Positions 9,687 through 18,413 of a stretch of DNA of 64,000 bases are shown in pieces (position 1 is the stretch's first letter; every line of letters begins with the position of its first letter). The translations under genes and the position numbers were made by a program. This DNA is from Candidatus Wallbacteria bacterium. Its GTDB lineage: Bacteria; Muiribacteriota; UBA6191; JACPRK01. The notes under the pieces were generated by a model. The model was given only the letters and a program-made list of their open reading frames with translations, had not been told where the DNA came from and made no database searches. Location of the stretch: NCBI GenBank assembly GCA_016213845.1, contig JACQZN010000012.1, forward strand, positions 83,537 to 147,536, in the 5' to 3' direction.

Positions 9687-9904
9687 CTAGGAGCGTGTCG
9701 GAGAATTACGATCCGCCCGGGATTCCTCGGAAAAACGAACAGGGAACAGGCAACCGGGGACCGGGAACAGGCAATGGGAAATGACTTGACCAGGACAGGG
9801 TTTTTCCGTTCCCTGTTGCCTGTTTTCTGTTTTCTGTTCCCTGTTCCCTGTTCGGTCTGCCTCCAGTAATCGCCTCTGCTCGCATTTCTCCGACACGCTC
9901 CTAG
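9687..9904. mobile_element. 218-bp MITE-like element with 19-bp perfect terminal inverted repeats
   Basis: CTAGGAGCGTGTCGGAGAA at 9687-9705 is exactly inverted at 9886-9904. Both ends begin or end in CTAG, which may be a 4-bp target duplication. The interior is a second, looser palindrome built of GGGAACAGG/CCTGTTCCC-type simple repeats, so the whole element can fold on itself. It has no convincing gene and would need a transposase supplied in trans. It sits 13 bases upstream of the broken DUF6036 partner gene. Confidence 0.7.
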
Positions 9905-9961
9905 CTCCCGGTCGTCCGTCCGTCACGGCCTTCCTCGGTCGGGGTTGGCGCGGAGGATGGT

Positions 9962-9994
9962 GAAGTCGCCGGAATTCGGGTGCAGGCCTGAAGC
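9962..9994 (-). repeat. half copy of the dispersed REP-like hairpin
   Basis: Read on the minus strand this stretch contains CCTGCACCCGAATTCCGGCG, close to CCTGTGCCCGTTTTCCGACG in the right arm of the complete copy at 35886-35991. Only one arm is recognisable, so it is a remnant. The stretch 9905-10185 holds no gene I can support. Confidence 0.4.
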
Positions 9995-10185
9995 ATTGAT
10001 GGATCTTCCGAAGTGCGACCCCGGCATCGCTGGGGCCGGCGAGCCCTGATGCACCGGGAGATCGCAAGAAAGCAGGGGTGCAGAGGAGCGAGTTCCCCTG
10101 CTGGGGGTGTGGGGGCAAGGCCCCCACGACGAGCTCAGTGCAACACGTACTCATGCGGCGTTTCGGAGATCCGTGCATGCCTCAG

Positions 10186-10274
10186 GCACGGGCACCGAAG
10201 CCCCGCGCAACCCTTCCGGCGTGCGTCAGATTTCGTGCGGGTTTCGAAGCCAGTCCCCGAATTCCTCCTCCGCC
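10186..10274. repeat. dispersed REP-like hairpin repeat, copy 1
   Basis: The left arm GGGCACCGAAGCCCCG and right arm CGGGTTTCGAAGCCAGTCCC pair around a 25-30-base loop containing GCGTGCGTCAGATTTCGTGC. The same loop and arms recur at 35886-35991, and diverged arms at 55836-55940. The copy lies upstream of the Cys-rich protein gene and outside its coding part. Confidence 0.6.
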
Positions 10275-10397
10275 GCTCCGACTTCGTCCGTAGCCCTGAG
10301 CGAAGGGCGATACTTTCTTGACTTCTGGCAAAGCATGCCGTATCGTGCGCGCCTCGCATTTCGGCAACTCGTGACACTCCAACTGGGAGGTAAATCC

Positions 10398-11117
10398 GTG
10401 CACCTGGGTTCGATCGTCCGTCCTGCCCTTCTGGCCCTGTCCCTCGCTGTCTGCTGCGCCGACCTCGCGTCCGCCGCAGGCGCCGAGTTCCGCTCCCAGT
10501 TCGTGCCAGCCCTGGAGCGCGCAGCGTCCGGGCTCGGCATCGCCTCGATCTCGGCCGAACAGCGAGAAAACGCGATCGCGCTGGCCAGCCTGGCCCAGCC
10601 GACCGCCTCGATCGACCAGCTCGCCGAAGAGCAGGCCCTCGCGCTTCTGGGCGCCGGCATCGCCTCGTCGGTCGCCGCCCCCGAGGCCACTGCCGCCACC
10701 GTCGCCCGGGCGACGCCCGCCGCCGGCTGCTCCGACGGCAAGTGCAGCGATGCCAAGTGCACCTGCAGCGACGGCAAGTGCGAATCTCACCTGGCCGCCG
10801 CCGGCTGCTCCGACGGCAAGTGCAGCGATGCCAAGTGCACCTGCAGCGATGGCAAGTGCGAAACTCACCTGGCCGCAGCCGCCGCAGGCTGCTCCGACGG
10901 CAAGTGCAGCGATGCCAAGTGCACCTGCAGCGACGGCAAGTGCGAAACTCACCTGGCCGCCGCCGGCTGCTCCGACGGCAAGTGCAGCGATGCCAAGTGC
11001 ACCTGCAGCGATGGCAAGTGCGAAACTCACCTGGTCGCCGCCGGCTGCTCCGACGGCAAGTGCAGCGACGCCAAGTGCACCTGCAGCGACGGCAAGTGCG
11101 CGGTCCATCGAGCCTGA
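10398..11117 (+). CDS. secreted protein with five Cys-rich tandem repeats
   Basis: GTG 10398 is chosen because GGGAGG lies 7-8 bases upstream; the frame is open further upstream but there covers repeat remnants. The 239-residue product has a signal peptide (about residues 1-26, ending near DLASAAGA) and an alpha-helical region to about residue 108. Five units of 26-28 residues follow, each containing GCSDGKCSDAKCTCSDGKC, then a short tail (AVHRA). Each unit holds five Cys, and the mature protein has 25 repeat Cys. The Cys spacing (CxxxxC, CxxxxC, CxC, CxxxxC) could bind metal or form disulfides in the periplasm or outside the cell. I recognise no family. A terminator-like hairpin follows at 11143-11205. 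Confidence 0.8.
   Translation: MHLGSIVRPALLALSLAVCCADLASAAGAEFRSQFVPALERAASGLGIASISAEQRENAIALASLAQPTASIDQLAEEQALALLGAGIASSVAAPEATAATVARATPAAGCSDGKCSDAKCTCSDGKCESHLAAAGCSDGKCSDAKCTCSDGKCETHLAAAAAGCSDGKCSDAKCTCSDGKCETHLAAAGCSDGKCSDAKCTCSDGKCETHLVAAGCSDGKCSDAKCTCSDGKCAVHRA
10725..11103 (+). repeat. 78-bp coding tandem repeat, five units
   Basis: Units begin at 10725, 10803, 10887, 10965 and 11043; the spacing is 78 bases except once 84, which adds two Ala codons. Units differ at only a few positions, mostly synonymous or in the ETHLA/ESHLA linker, so the expansion is recent or homogenised. Confidence 0.9.
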
Positions 11118-11142
11118 CACTTCCGCTCCTCGTACTCGTAAG

Positions 11143-11205
11143 CCCGAGGACCCCTCTTCCGACCGGTGACCTGAGCGCCGGCGCGTAGAAAGGTCCTCGG
11201 GTTTT
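11143..11205 (+). terminator. probable rho-independent terminator of the Cys-rich gene
   Basis: CCCGAGGACC at 11143-11152 pairs perfectly with GGTCCTCGGG at 11192-11201, followed directly by TTTT. The 39-base loop is long, so efficiency is uncertain. It lies 25 bases after the stop of the Cys-rich gene. Confidence 0.55.
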
Positions 11206-11211
11206 CTCGTC

Positions 11212-13518
11212 ATGACGCACCAGACCAAGGAGCTCGTTCGCAAGGCGGGGGCGACCGCGCTGGTTGCGGTGCTCCTTCTGGGCGTTCCCATTGCGGGGCC
11301 GTGGCCGGACGGCCCCCCGCTGCTTTGGCGCTCGACTTTCCTGGCGCTCTGCTGGGCGTGGCTGGCCGCGGTGACTCTGAGCCTCTTGCGGGCTGGGAGC
11401 GATCCATCGTGTCCCCCCGCCGGCGGGAGCCGCGAGCGGTCCACTCCGGCAGATCCATCGACCGGCTCCGGGGAGCTCGAGGACGGCGTGGCATCGCCAG
11501 GCCGGATGGCGATCGCGGCGTTCGCAGGGCCGCTCTGGCTTCTTTTGCGTCACAGCTGGGTATTGCCCGGCACGCTCGGCCCGGAGGATCTGCCGGCCGC
11601 GCTGGCGCTTATCGGCCTCTGGCCGGCCACCGGGCTTCTCGGAGAGCTGGCCCGAGACCTGCTGCTGATCACGCTGCCGTGGACGACCTTTCACCTGCTC
11701 GGAGGGCTGCCCATGGCCTCGCTCGAGCTGGGCCTGTTGGGAACTGGCGTGGCGCTCTGCGCGCTGCCGGGGGGCGGACGCGCCCCATCCCGCCGAGCCA
11801 GGGCCTGCCTTGTCGGCTGGGTCCTCTTGGCGATGGTCTGCCGGCTGGCACCGGGCGGGACGCCAAACACCGGCCGGATCGCGTTCGACGAGTCGCACGG
11901 GAACCGGGGGAGCTCACTGGTCTCGAGCCGAGGAGCAACCGAGGACCCGGAGTCCGCCCAGACGGGGATGGGCAACCTCGCGGCGTTGCTGGGGCACTGG
12001 GGATATCGGGTAAGTCGCATCGCTTCATGGCGACCCGGGGCCCTGGTTGATTCCGACGTGCTGGTGCTGGGGTTTCCGACCCAACGCTATTCGGCGGCCG
12101 AGCGAGCGGAGATTCGCGCGTTCCTGGAGCGCGGCGGGGGACTGCTGGCGGTGGGCGAACACACGAACATGGCCGGCGTCATGGAGGCGCTGAACCCGGT
12201 GCTCGAGGAGGCGGGGCTGGCACTGGGATACGACACCGTCTGGCTGGACGGCGCTCAGCGCGATCGCCTGGCGCACGCGTCCCACCCGCTGGCGCTGGGC
12301 GCGATGCACCTCAATGTCGCCAACGGAGCCTCTGTGTCCTACTGGGGCTCACGCGCATGGCCGTTGCTCGCTGCGAGGTGGGGTGTATGGGCCGACGCGG
12401 GCGACCCGCGCGGCGGGGCCCGCTCCTTCCTGGGAGACTCGAAGCACGATCCGCGAGCCGAGCCGTCTCGGGACCTGGCCCTGACCGCAGCGTCCAGCGT
12501 GGGCCGCGGCCGCGTCCTGCTCCTGGGCGACACGGGCTACCTGCAGAACGGAGGGCTCTACGACTCGCCCCAGACCGCGCGCGCAATCTTCTACTGGCTG
12601 AACAGGCCGGAGATTCTGCCGGTCTCTCTGCCCGTGCTGCGCCTCGCCGTGACTGTGATTGCGGCTGCGGGTGCGATGCTCCTGCTGCTGGCCGGCGCTG
12701 CCAGTCGGGTGTCCGTCTGCCAGGCGGTGGCTGGCGCCCTCGCCGGTGTTCAGCTCCTGACGACGCTGGCGCTGCCCGCGGACTTCAAGGCCTCTCCGCC
12801 GCGGCTCCCAGGGGCCTTTCTCGTCGACCAGTCTCACGCCGAGTCGCTGGCGCTCTACCACCGGCGCCGCAAGGCGGGCGGCGAGTCGCTCGACTCCTTG
12901 ATGAGCGTGCTCCAGTCCGCCGGCTACTTCCCGCGACTTCACTTCCGAGGACGTCTCGATGCGATCCCGATCTCGGAGGTAGCGGGAGTGTTGCTGCCTG
13001 CGCCGCGGGTCGAGCTCTCGGCGAAGGAGGCAGCGTGGTGCCTGGCGGTCGCGGATGCCGGAGGCACCTGTGTCGCGGTCGCCGACCCGGCCTACCCGCA
13101 GGCGCTGGCGCCACTGCTGGCGCCGATGGGCGTGGCCGTCGGAGCGTTGCCGGCGGCGGCCCGCAAGCCGATCGCCTCCGAGGGGGTCGTTTCGCAGGTT
13201 CCCTCGGGGCCGCTCCCCGTCGAGCTGGAGGGAACCGGTCCTCTGGCGCGGCTGGCCGGCTTCACGATGGCGCGCCCTTTCGAGCTGACCGGAACCCAGG
13301 GCGCCGTTCCTGGAGTGGTGGCCCGGTACGCGGGTGCTCCGGTGCTGATCGAGCTCCGCCGCGGCCGCGGTTCCGTCATAGCGCTGGCGGACCCGGAGCT
13401 GCTCCAGTCGCGTTCTCTGGACGAGGCGCCGGCCGCGGTCGCGGTCCCTCGCCGCGAAGCGTGGCGGCGTCTGCTGGGCCGGCCCAGGTCGGACGTAGGA
13501 GCGAGGGGGGCTCCGTGA
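11212..13518 (+). CDS. multi-spanning membrane protein with two GldG/DUF4350-like modules
   Basis: The 768-residue protein begins with about five membrane segments (residues 1-215). A soluble module follows with IAFDESHGN (D226, H229) and FLERGGGLLAVGEHTNM (H317), then VGRGRVLLLGDTGYLQNGG. Two membrane segments lie near 470-525. A second module has FLVDQSHAESL (D539) and ends with a GRGSVIALADPELL stretch. The Dx(S/T)H plus GE-H pattern and the gatekeeping-like ending (GDxG or ADPEL) resemble the glutamine-amidotransferase-like fold of DUF4350 and GldG/IFT52-type proteins, which often accompany ABC transporters or secretion systems. No ABC ATPase is adjacent here. Its stop overlaps the next gene by GTGA, indicating coupled translation. 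Function is inferred from fold resemblance only. Confidence 0.7.
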   Translation: MTHQTKELVRKAGATALVAVLLLGVPIAGPWPDGPPLLWRSTFLALCWAWLAAVTLSLLRAGSDPSCPPAGGSRERSTPADPSTGSGELEDGVASPGRMAIAAFAGPLWLLLRHSWVLPGTLGPEDLPAALALIGLWPATGLLGELARDLLLITLPWTTFHLLGGLPMASLELGLLGTGVALCALPGGGRAPSRRARACLVGWVLLAMVCRLAPGGTPNTGRIAFDESHGNRGSSLVSSRGATEDPESAQTGMGNLAALLGHWGYRVSRIASWRPGALVDSDVLVLGFPTQRYSAAERAEIRAFLERGGGLLAVGEHTNMAGVMEALNPVLEEAGLALGYDTVWLDGAQRDRLAHASHPLALGAMHLNVANGASVSYWGSRAWPLLAARWGVWADAGDPRGGARSFLGDSKHDPRAEPSRDLALTAASSVGRGRVLLLGDTGYLQNGGLYDSPQTARAIFYWLNRPEILPVSLPVLRLAVTVIAAAGAMLLLLAGAASRVSVCQAVAGALAGVQLLTTLALPADFKASPPRLPGAFLVDQSHAESLALYHRRRKAGGESLDSLMSVLQSAGYFPRLHFRGRLDAIPISEVAGVLLPAPRVELSAKEAAWCLAVADAGGTCVAVADPAYPQALAPLLAPMGVAVGALPAAARKPIASEGVVSQVPSGPLPVELEGTGPLARLAGFTMARPFELTGTQGAVPGVVARYAGAPVLIELRRGRGSVIALADPELLQSRSLDEAPAAVAVPRREAWRRLLGRPRSDVGARGAP

Positions 13519-16500
13519 GCGCGCTGCGAGCGTTCGGTGCGCTGGCGGCCCTGGGGCTTGCCAACGCGTGTCTGGCGGCGACGCCGGAGCTGGCGGCGCT
13601 GGGGCAGGCCCCCTGGGTCGCCGCGGCGATGTTCCTGGCCGCGGCCGTTACCTTCATGCCTCGCGGGTTAGAGCCCTCCGCCTTCCGCGGGGCTGCAGCG
13701 CTGGGATTGGCGGTTGCGTTCTCCACGCCGCTCGGCCGGGAGCTCGCTCCGGAGGCACTCTGGGCTGCCGTTCTCATCCTGGCAGGCTGGATCATGACGG
13801 CGGCCGAGACTCCGGAAGAGTCCTACGATGCGGCGAGACCCGACCCCAAGGGACTCGCCAGCGCGATTTCGTCCTGCGGCGCCGGGCTTCTCGTGGCGTC
13901 ACTCGGTTTCCGGCTTGGCGACTCTTGCTCGGCGGCGCTGGCGCCCGCGGCCGGCGCCGTGGCAGCGGCGCTCGCCTCGCTGGCCGGCGAGCCCTGGTGC
14001 GCGAGCGCGCCCTGGATCTTTCCGCCGGGCTCGGCCGCACGGCTGGGAGAGGTGCCGCTCGGCCTTGCGGAGGCCTCGAGCGCCTTGGCGGTCTTCGCCT
14101 TTCTGGCCCACCGGCTGGATCGGGCGCGACCCCGGATGGCAGTGGGTGCCATGGCCGTTATCCTCTTTCTACCCGTGCGCGCCATCGCCTGGAGCTGGTT
14201 CTTCTCGGACGGGCAGCCGGCGGGGCCGGCCACGTTCCACCGGTACGCGGGCCTGTGGCAGGCAGTGTCCGCGCTTCCGCTGGTGGCGCTTCTGGCGCTG
14301 TGCCTGCGCGGGGCAACGCCTCGGCCGGCGCGCAAGGGAGCAGATCTTGCGCCTCCCCGGTCACCGCAAGGCCGAAAGAGTCTGGCCACCGGCGCAGCCG
14401 TGATCGCGGCGGGCGCTCTGGCGAGCTGGATGCTGGCGCCAGAAGCGACGGTCACGGCGCCGCTGGCCGCGCCCGTGCGGCTTGTCCTCGACGAGACTCA
14501 CAGCGACTGGGAGCCGGTCGTCCTGCGCTACGACGATCGCACCGGGGAGCCGGTCCGGCAGAACAACTACGTCTCGATGGCGCGGTTCCTCTCTCGCCTG
14601 GTAGCCCTCGAGGTCTGGCTCGACCCATCTCCCGAGCCCTCTCGCCCCGTCCGTGAGCTCGACCCTTCCCTCGAAGGGCACGTCGCCGTGAAGCGCGTCC
14701 GACTCGACGACGGCAGCCTGGACGCCCTCACGCGGGGCGCCGAGCGGCCCGTGCTGTTGCTGAAGTGCCCGACGATTCCCTACTCGGAGCGCGAGCTCGA
14801 GGCCGTGGTCGCCTTCGTCGAGCGCGGCGGCGGACTGCTGCTCTTCGGCGAGCACAGCGACGCCTTCTTCTTGAACACGCATCTCAATCCAGTTGCCGGC
14901 CGCTTCGGAATCCGCTTCAGAGCCGACGAGCACTACGACGCCTTCGGCGGCTGGATCGAAACCGATCGCTCCTGCCACACCCCCGGCAGCCCGATGGCGC
15001 CGCTGGGACCCTTCATGTGGGCGACCAACTGCACCATTGAGCTGCAAGCTCCGGCCGTGCCGCTGGTCCTGGGCCGGCGCTCCACGTTCGCGGAGCCGGG
15101 CAACTACTTCGTGCCCAGCTTCTTCGGCAATCGCCGGGTCGACGCCGTCGACCGGTTCGGCGACGCCGTCATGATGGCGTGCTCCCGGTTCGGCAAGGGG
15201 CGCGTGATCGCCTTCACCGACTCGACCTCCTTCAACAACGCCTACTGGAGCTATCCGGACCGCAGACTGCTCTGGTACCTCTGGCTCCGGTGGCTGTCAG
15301 GGCAGGATTCGTCCGGCGGCCCCTGGGACCTGCAGGCCGCGCAGGCCGCCGCGCTGGGCGCCGCGATCGCGGCCAATCCTTACGGCGTGGCCGCGCGCGC
15401 CGTGGCGCAACTCGCAGTTGGCGCCGGCCTGGGGTGGGGAGTAGCGGGCGGCACCTCACGGGAGCCGGTGGATGTATCGTATCTGAATGCAGTGGACCCC
15501 GCGCAGGTCGTCTTCGACGTCTCGCACGGCGCCAGCCACGCCATCGGTGAAGAGGAGCCAACGCCGCGGCCGCCGGGCCTGGGCTTCTACGGGCCGGCGC
15601 TCGAGGAGGTCGCGAGCCTGGGCATCAACGCCCGCGTGACCCGGGATGGCGCCGACCGGTCCGCAACTCGCGGCCAGGCCAGGCTCGCCGTGATCGTCAG
15701 CCCGAGAAGGCCCTTCGAGGCCGATGAAGTGACGCGGTGGCGCCGCTTCGTAGAGGAGGGCGGCAGGCTGCTGCTCATCGCCGGGCCGGGCAACACGAGC
15801 GCCGTTCGCACTCTGGCGGCGCCACTGGGTTTGGAGTTCTCTCTGGTTCCCGCCGCGCTCACCCAAACGCGCGGCTGGCCCGCGCCGTCGGCCGTACATC
15901 CTGCGGCGGGCGGCCCTGCTTCGACGCTCTGGACGGTGGACGGAACCCCGGTGCTCGCAGGCGCGCCGGCGGGCAAGGGCTACGTCGCCGGTCTGGGCGA
16001 CGACCTGCTGGCGGCAGCAACGACCGAGGGCCCCCCAGGCCCGGCGGCGCTGGCGCTCTTCCGAGGCCTGATCCGCGCGCTCCTGTCGGAGGCTCCGCAG
16101 CCAGCCGCAGTCGCCCTGGCGCCGGCCGCAACGGCGCTCGGGGCGGCGAAGGCGCCGCCCCCCCCGCCGTCCGACGTGCAGTCGGCCACGAGCGCCCGGC
16201 TTCGGGCAGCGCTGGGGAGGCTCACTGCATGGCCGGCGGCGCCACTGCCGCGTCTGGCGGCCTTGCAAGCCGTGCGCCGGACGCTGGCCTCGACCGGCCC
16301 CTTCACTCTTTCCACCTGGCCGCTCGCGGCCGGCCCGGGCCGCCGAGCTCGCATCGTGCTGGCCTGCGGTTCCTCGGCGCGCGAACGTCTCGAGCGGCAG
16401 GCCGGCAGGCCCCTGCAGCTCCTCGCCTCCGAGGCGCGACTCGCATCTCCACCTGCCGGGGTCTCCGACGAGGTCGTCCTGGCCGTCCACCCCTCGGCGC

Positions 16501-16928
16501 TCTTGGCCACGTCCGGGCCGCTCGCGGCGGGAATCGAGAAGTTTCTTTCCGACGTGCAGGACTCGGGGTTGCCGCCGGACCGGGTCGCTCTGCTGAAGCC
16601 GGAGACGATCGACGAGTCCCTTGCAGCGACTCTCCTGGCCGCTCTGATGGCCCTGGGGCCGGCGGACGTCGGCCGCTGGTACGAGGAGGCCGCCGGGCTC
16701 GAGCAGGCGCGGAGGCGCCTGTCGTCAGGCGAGCACGGCGAAGCGCTCCGGCTGCTGGGACTTTCGCTGGCCCGGACTTCGCTGCCGGACGCACACTTGG
16801 CGCTGATGGCGGTGGCTGCTGCCAGCGCCGGCCGCCACCGGGAAGCCTCACTGTGGCTGGCCCAGGCGCGACCGCTCGGGACCCTGGCAGCTCCGCTGGC
16901 CCACGAAGTCGCCCGCTTCGCGCCCTGA
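13515..16928 (+). CDS. large membrane protein, paralogous module partner of the upstream gene
   Basis: GTG 13515 overlaps the previous stop by four bases, which decides the start although the frame is open further upstream; the product is 1137 residues. Residues 1-315 hold about nine hydrophobic segments. A DUF4350/GldG-like module follows with LVLDETHSD (D326, H329), RGGGLLLFGEHSDAF (H447) and GKGRVIAFTDSTSFNN. A second module has VVFDVSHGASH (D668) and EEGGRLLLIAGPGN. The C-terminal 250 residues are Ala/Leu-rich and may form helical repeats. Together with the upstream gene it carries four diverged copies of the same module, so the pair probably forms one membrane complex. No catalytic nucleophile is obvious and substrate or partner is unknown. 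Confidence 0.7.
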   Translation: MSALRAFGALAALGLANACLAATPELAALGQAPWVAAAMFLAAAVTFMPRGLEPSAFRGAAALGLAVAFSTPLGRELAPEALWAAVLILAGWIMTAAETPEESYDAARPDPKGLASAISSCGAGLLVASLGFRLGDSCSAALAPAAGAVAAALASLAGEPWCASAPWIFPPGSAARLGEVPLGLAEASSALAVFAFLAHRLDRARPRMAVGAMAVILFLPVRAIAWSWFFSDGQPAGPATFHRYAGLWQAVSALPLVALLALCLRGATPRPARKGADLAPPRSPQGRKSLATGAAVIAAGALASWMLAPEATVTAPLAAPVRLVLDETHSDWEPVVLRYDDRTGEPVRQNNYVSMARFLSRLVALEVWLDPSPEPSRPVRELDPSLEGHVAVKRVRLDDGSLDALTRGAERPVLLLKCPTIPYSERELEAVVAFVERGGGLLLFGEHSDAFFLNTHLNPVAGRFGIRFRADEHYDAFGGWIETDRSCHTPGSPMAPLGPFMWATNCTIELQAPAVPLVLGRRSTFAEPGNYFVPSFFGNRRVDAVDRFGDAVMMACSRFGKGRVIAFTDSTSFNNAYWSYPDRRLLWYLWLRWLSGQDSSGGPWDLQAAQAAALGAAIAANPYGVAARAVAQLAVGAGLGWGVAGGTSREPVDVSYLNAVDPAQVVFDVSHGASHAIGEEEPTPRPPGLGFYGPALEEVASLGINARVTRDGADRSATRGQARLAVIVSPRRPFEADEVTRWRRFVEEGGRLLLIAGPGNTSAVRTLAAPLGLEFSLVPAALTQTRGWPAPSAVHPAAGGPASTLWTVDGTPVLAGAPAGKGYVAGLGDDLLAAATTEGPPGPAALALFRGLIRALLSEAPQPAAVALAPAATALGAAKAPPPPPSDVQSATSARLRAALGRLTAWPAAPLPRLAALQAVRRTLASTGPFTLSTWPLAAGPGRRARIVLACGSSARERLERQAGRPLQLLASEARLASPPAGVSDEVVLAVHPSALLATSGPLAAGIEKFLSDVQDSGLPPDRVALLKPETIDESLAATLLAALMALGPADVGRWYEEAAGLEQARRRLSSGEHGEALRLLGLSLARTSLPDAHLALMAVAAASAGRHREASLWLAQARPLGTLAAPLAHEVARFAP

Positions 16929-16952
16929 GGCCCGGCGGCCGGATCGGCTATC

Positions 16953-17378
16953 GTGCAGCCGATGGAGCACGACATGGCGGCACTGCTCGCGGCCTTTCGG
17001 GCGGCGGGAGCGGACCAGGAGCTCTACCTGGACCGCGAGACGGGCGAGATTGTGGGCTGGTCGGCCGAAACCGAGGAGCTGGGCGGCGTCCGCGAGCTGC
17101 GAGGGCAGGTGCTGGGCGATCCGCTCCGCTTCGCGCGCATCGAGCCGCCGCCGCCGGAGGAGCAAAAACAGTGGGCAGAGCAATTCACTCTCTCACTGCC
17201 CCCGGGCCCGGACCGAGGTGTGCTGGGCGCGGCGCTGATGGGCCGCACGCCGCTCCGCACTTTCCGCGCCGCGCTGGAAGACTCTCCCGGCCACCGCGCG
17301 CGCTGGCTGGCCGAGGAGCGCCGCCGGCTCGAAGCGGCGATCCTCGGTTGGTTGGCGGGGCTCCCCGGAGGGGGGTGA
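16953..17378 (+). CDS. UPF0158-like protein
   Basis: A 141-residue soluble protein beginning at GTG 16953 (ATG 16962 is an alternative; neither has a clear Shine-Dalgarno). LYLDRETGEIVGWS, EQFTLSLPPGPDRGVL and LMGRTPLRTFRAALEDSPGH match the pattern of the UPF0158 family, small proteins of unknown function. It lies 24 bases after the large membrane protein and may be co-transcribed. It converges on the next gene with a 16-base gap. Confidence 0.65.
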   Translation: MQPMEHDMAALLAAFRAAGADQELYLDRETGEIVGWSAETEELGGVRELRGQVLGDPLRFARIEPPPPEEQKQWAEQFTLSLPPGPDRGVLGAALMGRTPLRTFRAALEDSPGHRARWLAEERRRLEAAILGWLAGLPGGG

Positions 17379-17394
17379 CGCCCGCCTGAGCCGG

Positions 17395-18201
17395 TCACCG
17401 CATCCGGACCTTGCCGCCGGGCGGGACCCGGTTCGGGTTCTCGAGGAGCGAGTCGAGGTCCCGCACGCCGAAGCCGCGAGGGAAGACGACCCGGACGGGG
17501 GCGTTTCGGGCGCGGTCGATCTCGCGCAGCGTCTCGGCGCCGGCCCGGAAGTCGTCCAGCTGGGAGAGCGTCAGGTTGCGCTTCACGAACGGACTCTGGG
17601 GCACCTGGCCTCGCTCGGTCCCGACGCCGCCCAGGAACTCGCCCAGTCCCGAGTCGACCATGCCGCGCGCCTGGCCCATCCCCTTCTCGAAGTAGTTGCA
17701 GTAGTTGCGGTTCAGGTGGCCCCGGACGAAGATGCCGCGCACGGCCGGGAACCGGCCCTTCTGGATCTCTGCGTTCGCTCGCCGCGAGATTTCCTGCCGG
17801 ACGCGCTGGGACAGCTGCGGCTCCAGCGACTTCACCACGTCGGGGACGTCATCGTACCCGAACGCTCCATCGGGTCCGGACAGCTCGGAGAGCGCGGGGC
17901 GCATCCCCTGCAGCCGCTGGCGCTGTGCCTGGGTCAGCGTCACGTCGTTTCCGGCGAAAACTCTTCTCGCGCCGCGAAACAGGGCCAACGGATCGAAGCC
18001 GCCGCCTTCCGAGGCCGTAGGCTGCCCACCCGGGGCGCTCTCGCCGGCGCGCGACGCAAGCTGCACGCCGGCCAGCGCTGCGGCACCGGTCCCATCCTGC
18101 GAGTCGGCGGCGGATAGCGGTGGCTCGGCCAGCAGCCGAGGGGCGGCAGCGCTCATCAGCAGGGCGGTCACGACCAGGAGTTTGAGCGGTGCTCCGGACA
18201 T
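17395..18201 (-). CDS. secreted protein of unknown function
   Basis: ATG 18201 is preferred over one 24 bases upstream because AAGGAG lies 6-7 bases before it. The 268-residue product has a signal peptide (LKLLVVTALLMSAAAPRLLA), a low-complexity Ala/Gly/Ser stretch to about residue 70, and a mainly helical domain. That domain contains VTLTQAQRQRLQGMRPALSE and a region near residues 155-185 with FVRGHLNRNYCNYFEKGMGQ. A basic C-terminus ends in PPGGKVRMR. I do not recognise the family. The upstream 18202-18413 stretch holds no gene; it carries an 11-base direct repeat CCAGGCGAGCG (minus strand) about 130 bases apart. Confidence 0.65.
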   Translation of the reverse strand: MSGAPLKLLVVTALLMSAAAPRLLAEPPLSAADSQDGTGAAALAGVQLASRAGESAPGGQPTASEGGGFDPLALFRGARRVFAGNDVTLTQAQRQRLQGMRPALSELSGPDGAFGYDDVPDVVKSLEPQLSQRVRQEISRRANAEIQKGRFPAVRGIFVRGHLNRNYCNYFEKGMGQARGMVDSGLGEFLGGVGTERGQVPQSPFVKRNLTLSQLDDFRAGAETLREIDRARNAPVRVVFPRGFGVRDLDSLLENPNRVPPGGKVRMR

Positions 18202-18413
18202 GCGAGGCTCCTTTCTTGCCGGCACCCGGGCCGGCGTTCGGGTTCGCTCGCCTGGAATCAGGAACCGTGCCAGCCCCGTGATTCCGCTCCTGGCCAGCCC
18301 ATGGCGGCACGACCCGTCGCACCCGGGTACCGGAAACTTCTCCTGGGGAGACGAAAACCTCTACGCTCGCCTGGAGTGTCCCGGCCGCCCGACCCAGGGG
18401 GTCCAGCGGCACA

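Noticed and set aside
9687..10178. Protein-coding frames across the MITE-like element
   Set aside because: They read through simple repeats and inverted ends and have no ribosome site.
10725..11103. CRISPR array
   Set aside because: The units are contiguous 78-bp coding repeats without unique spacers, and no cas gene is near.
10135..11898. 587-codon minus-strand Cys/Arg-rich frame
   Set aside because: It is the antisense of the 78-bp tandem repeat; the plus-strand frame has the ribosome site and signal peptide.
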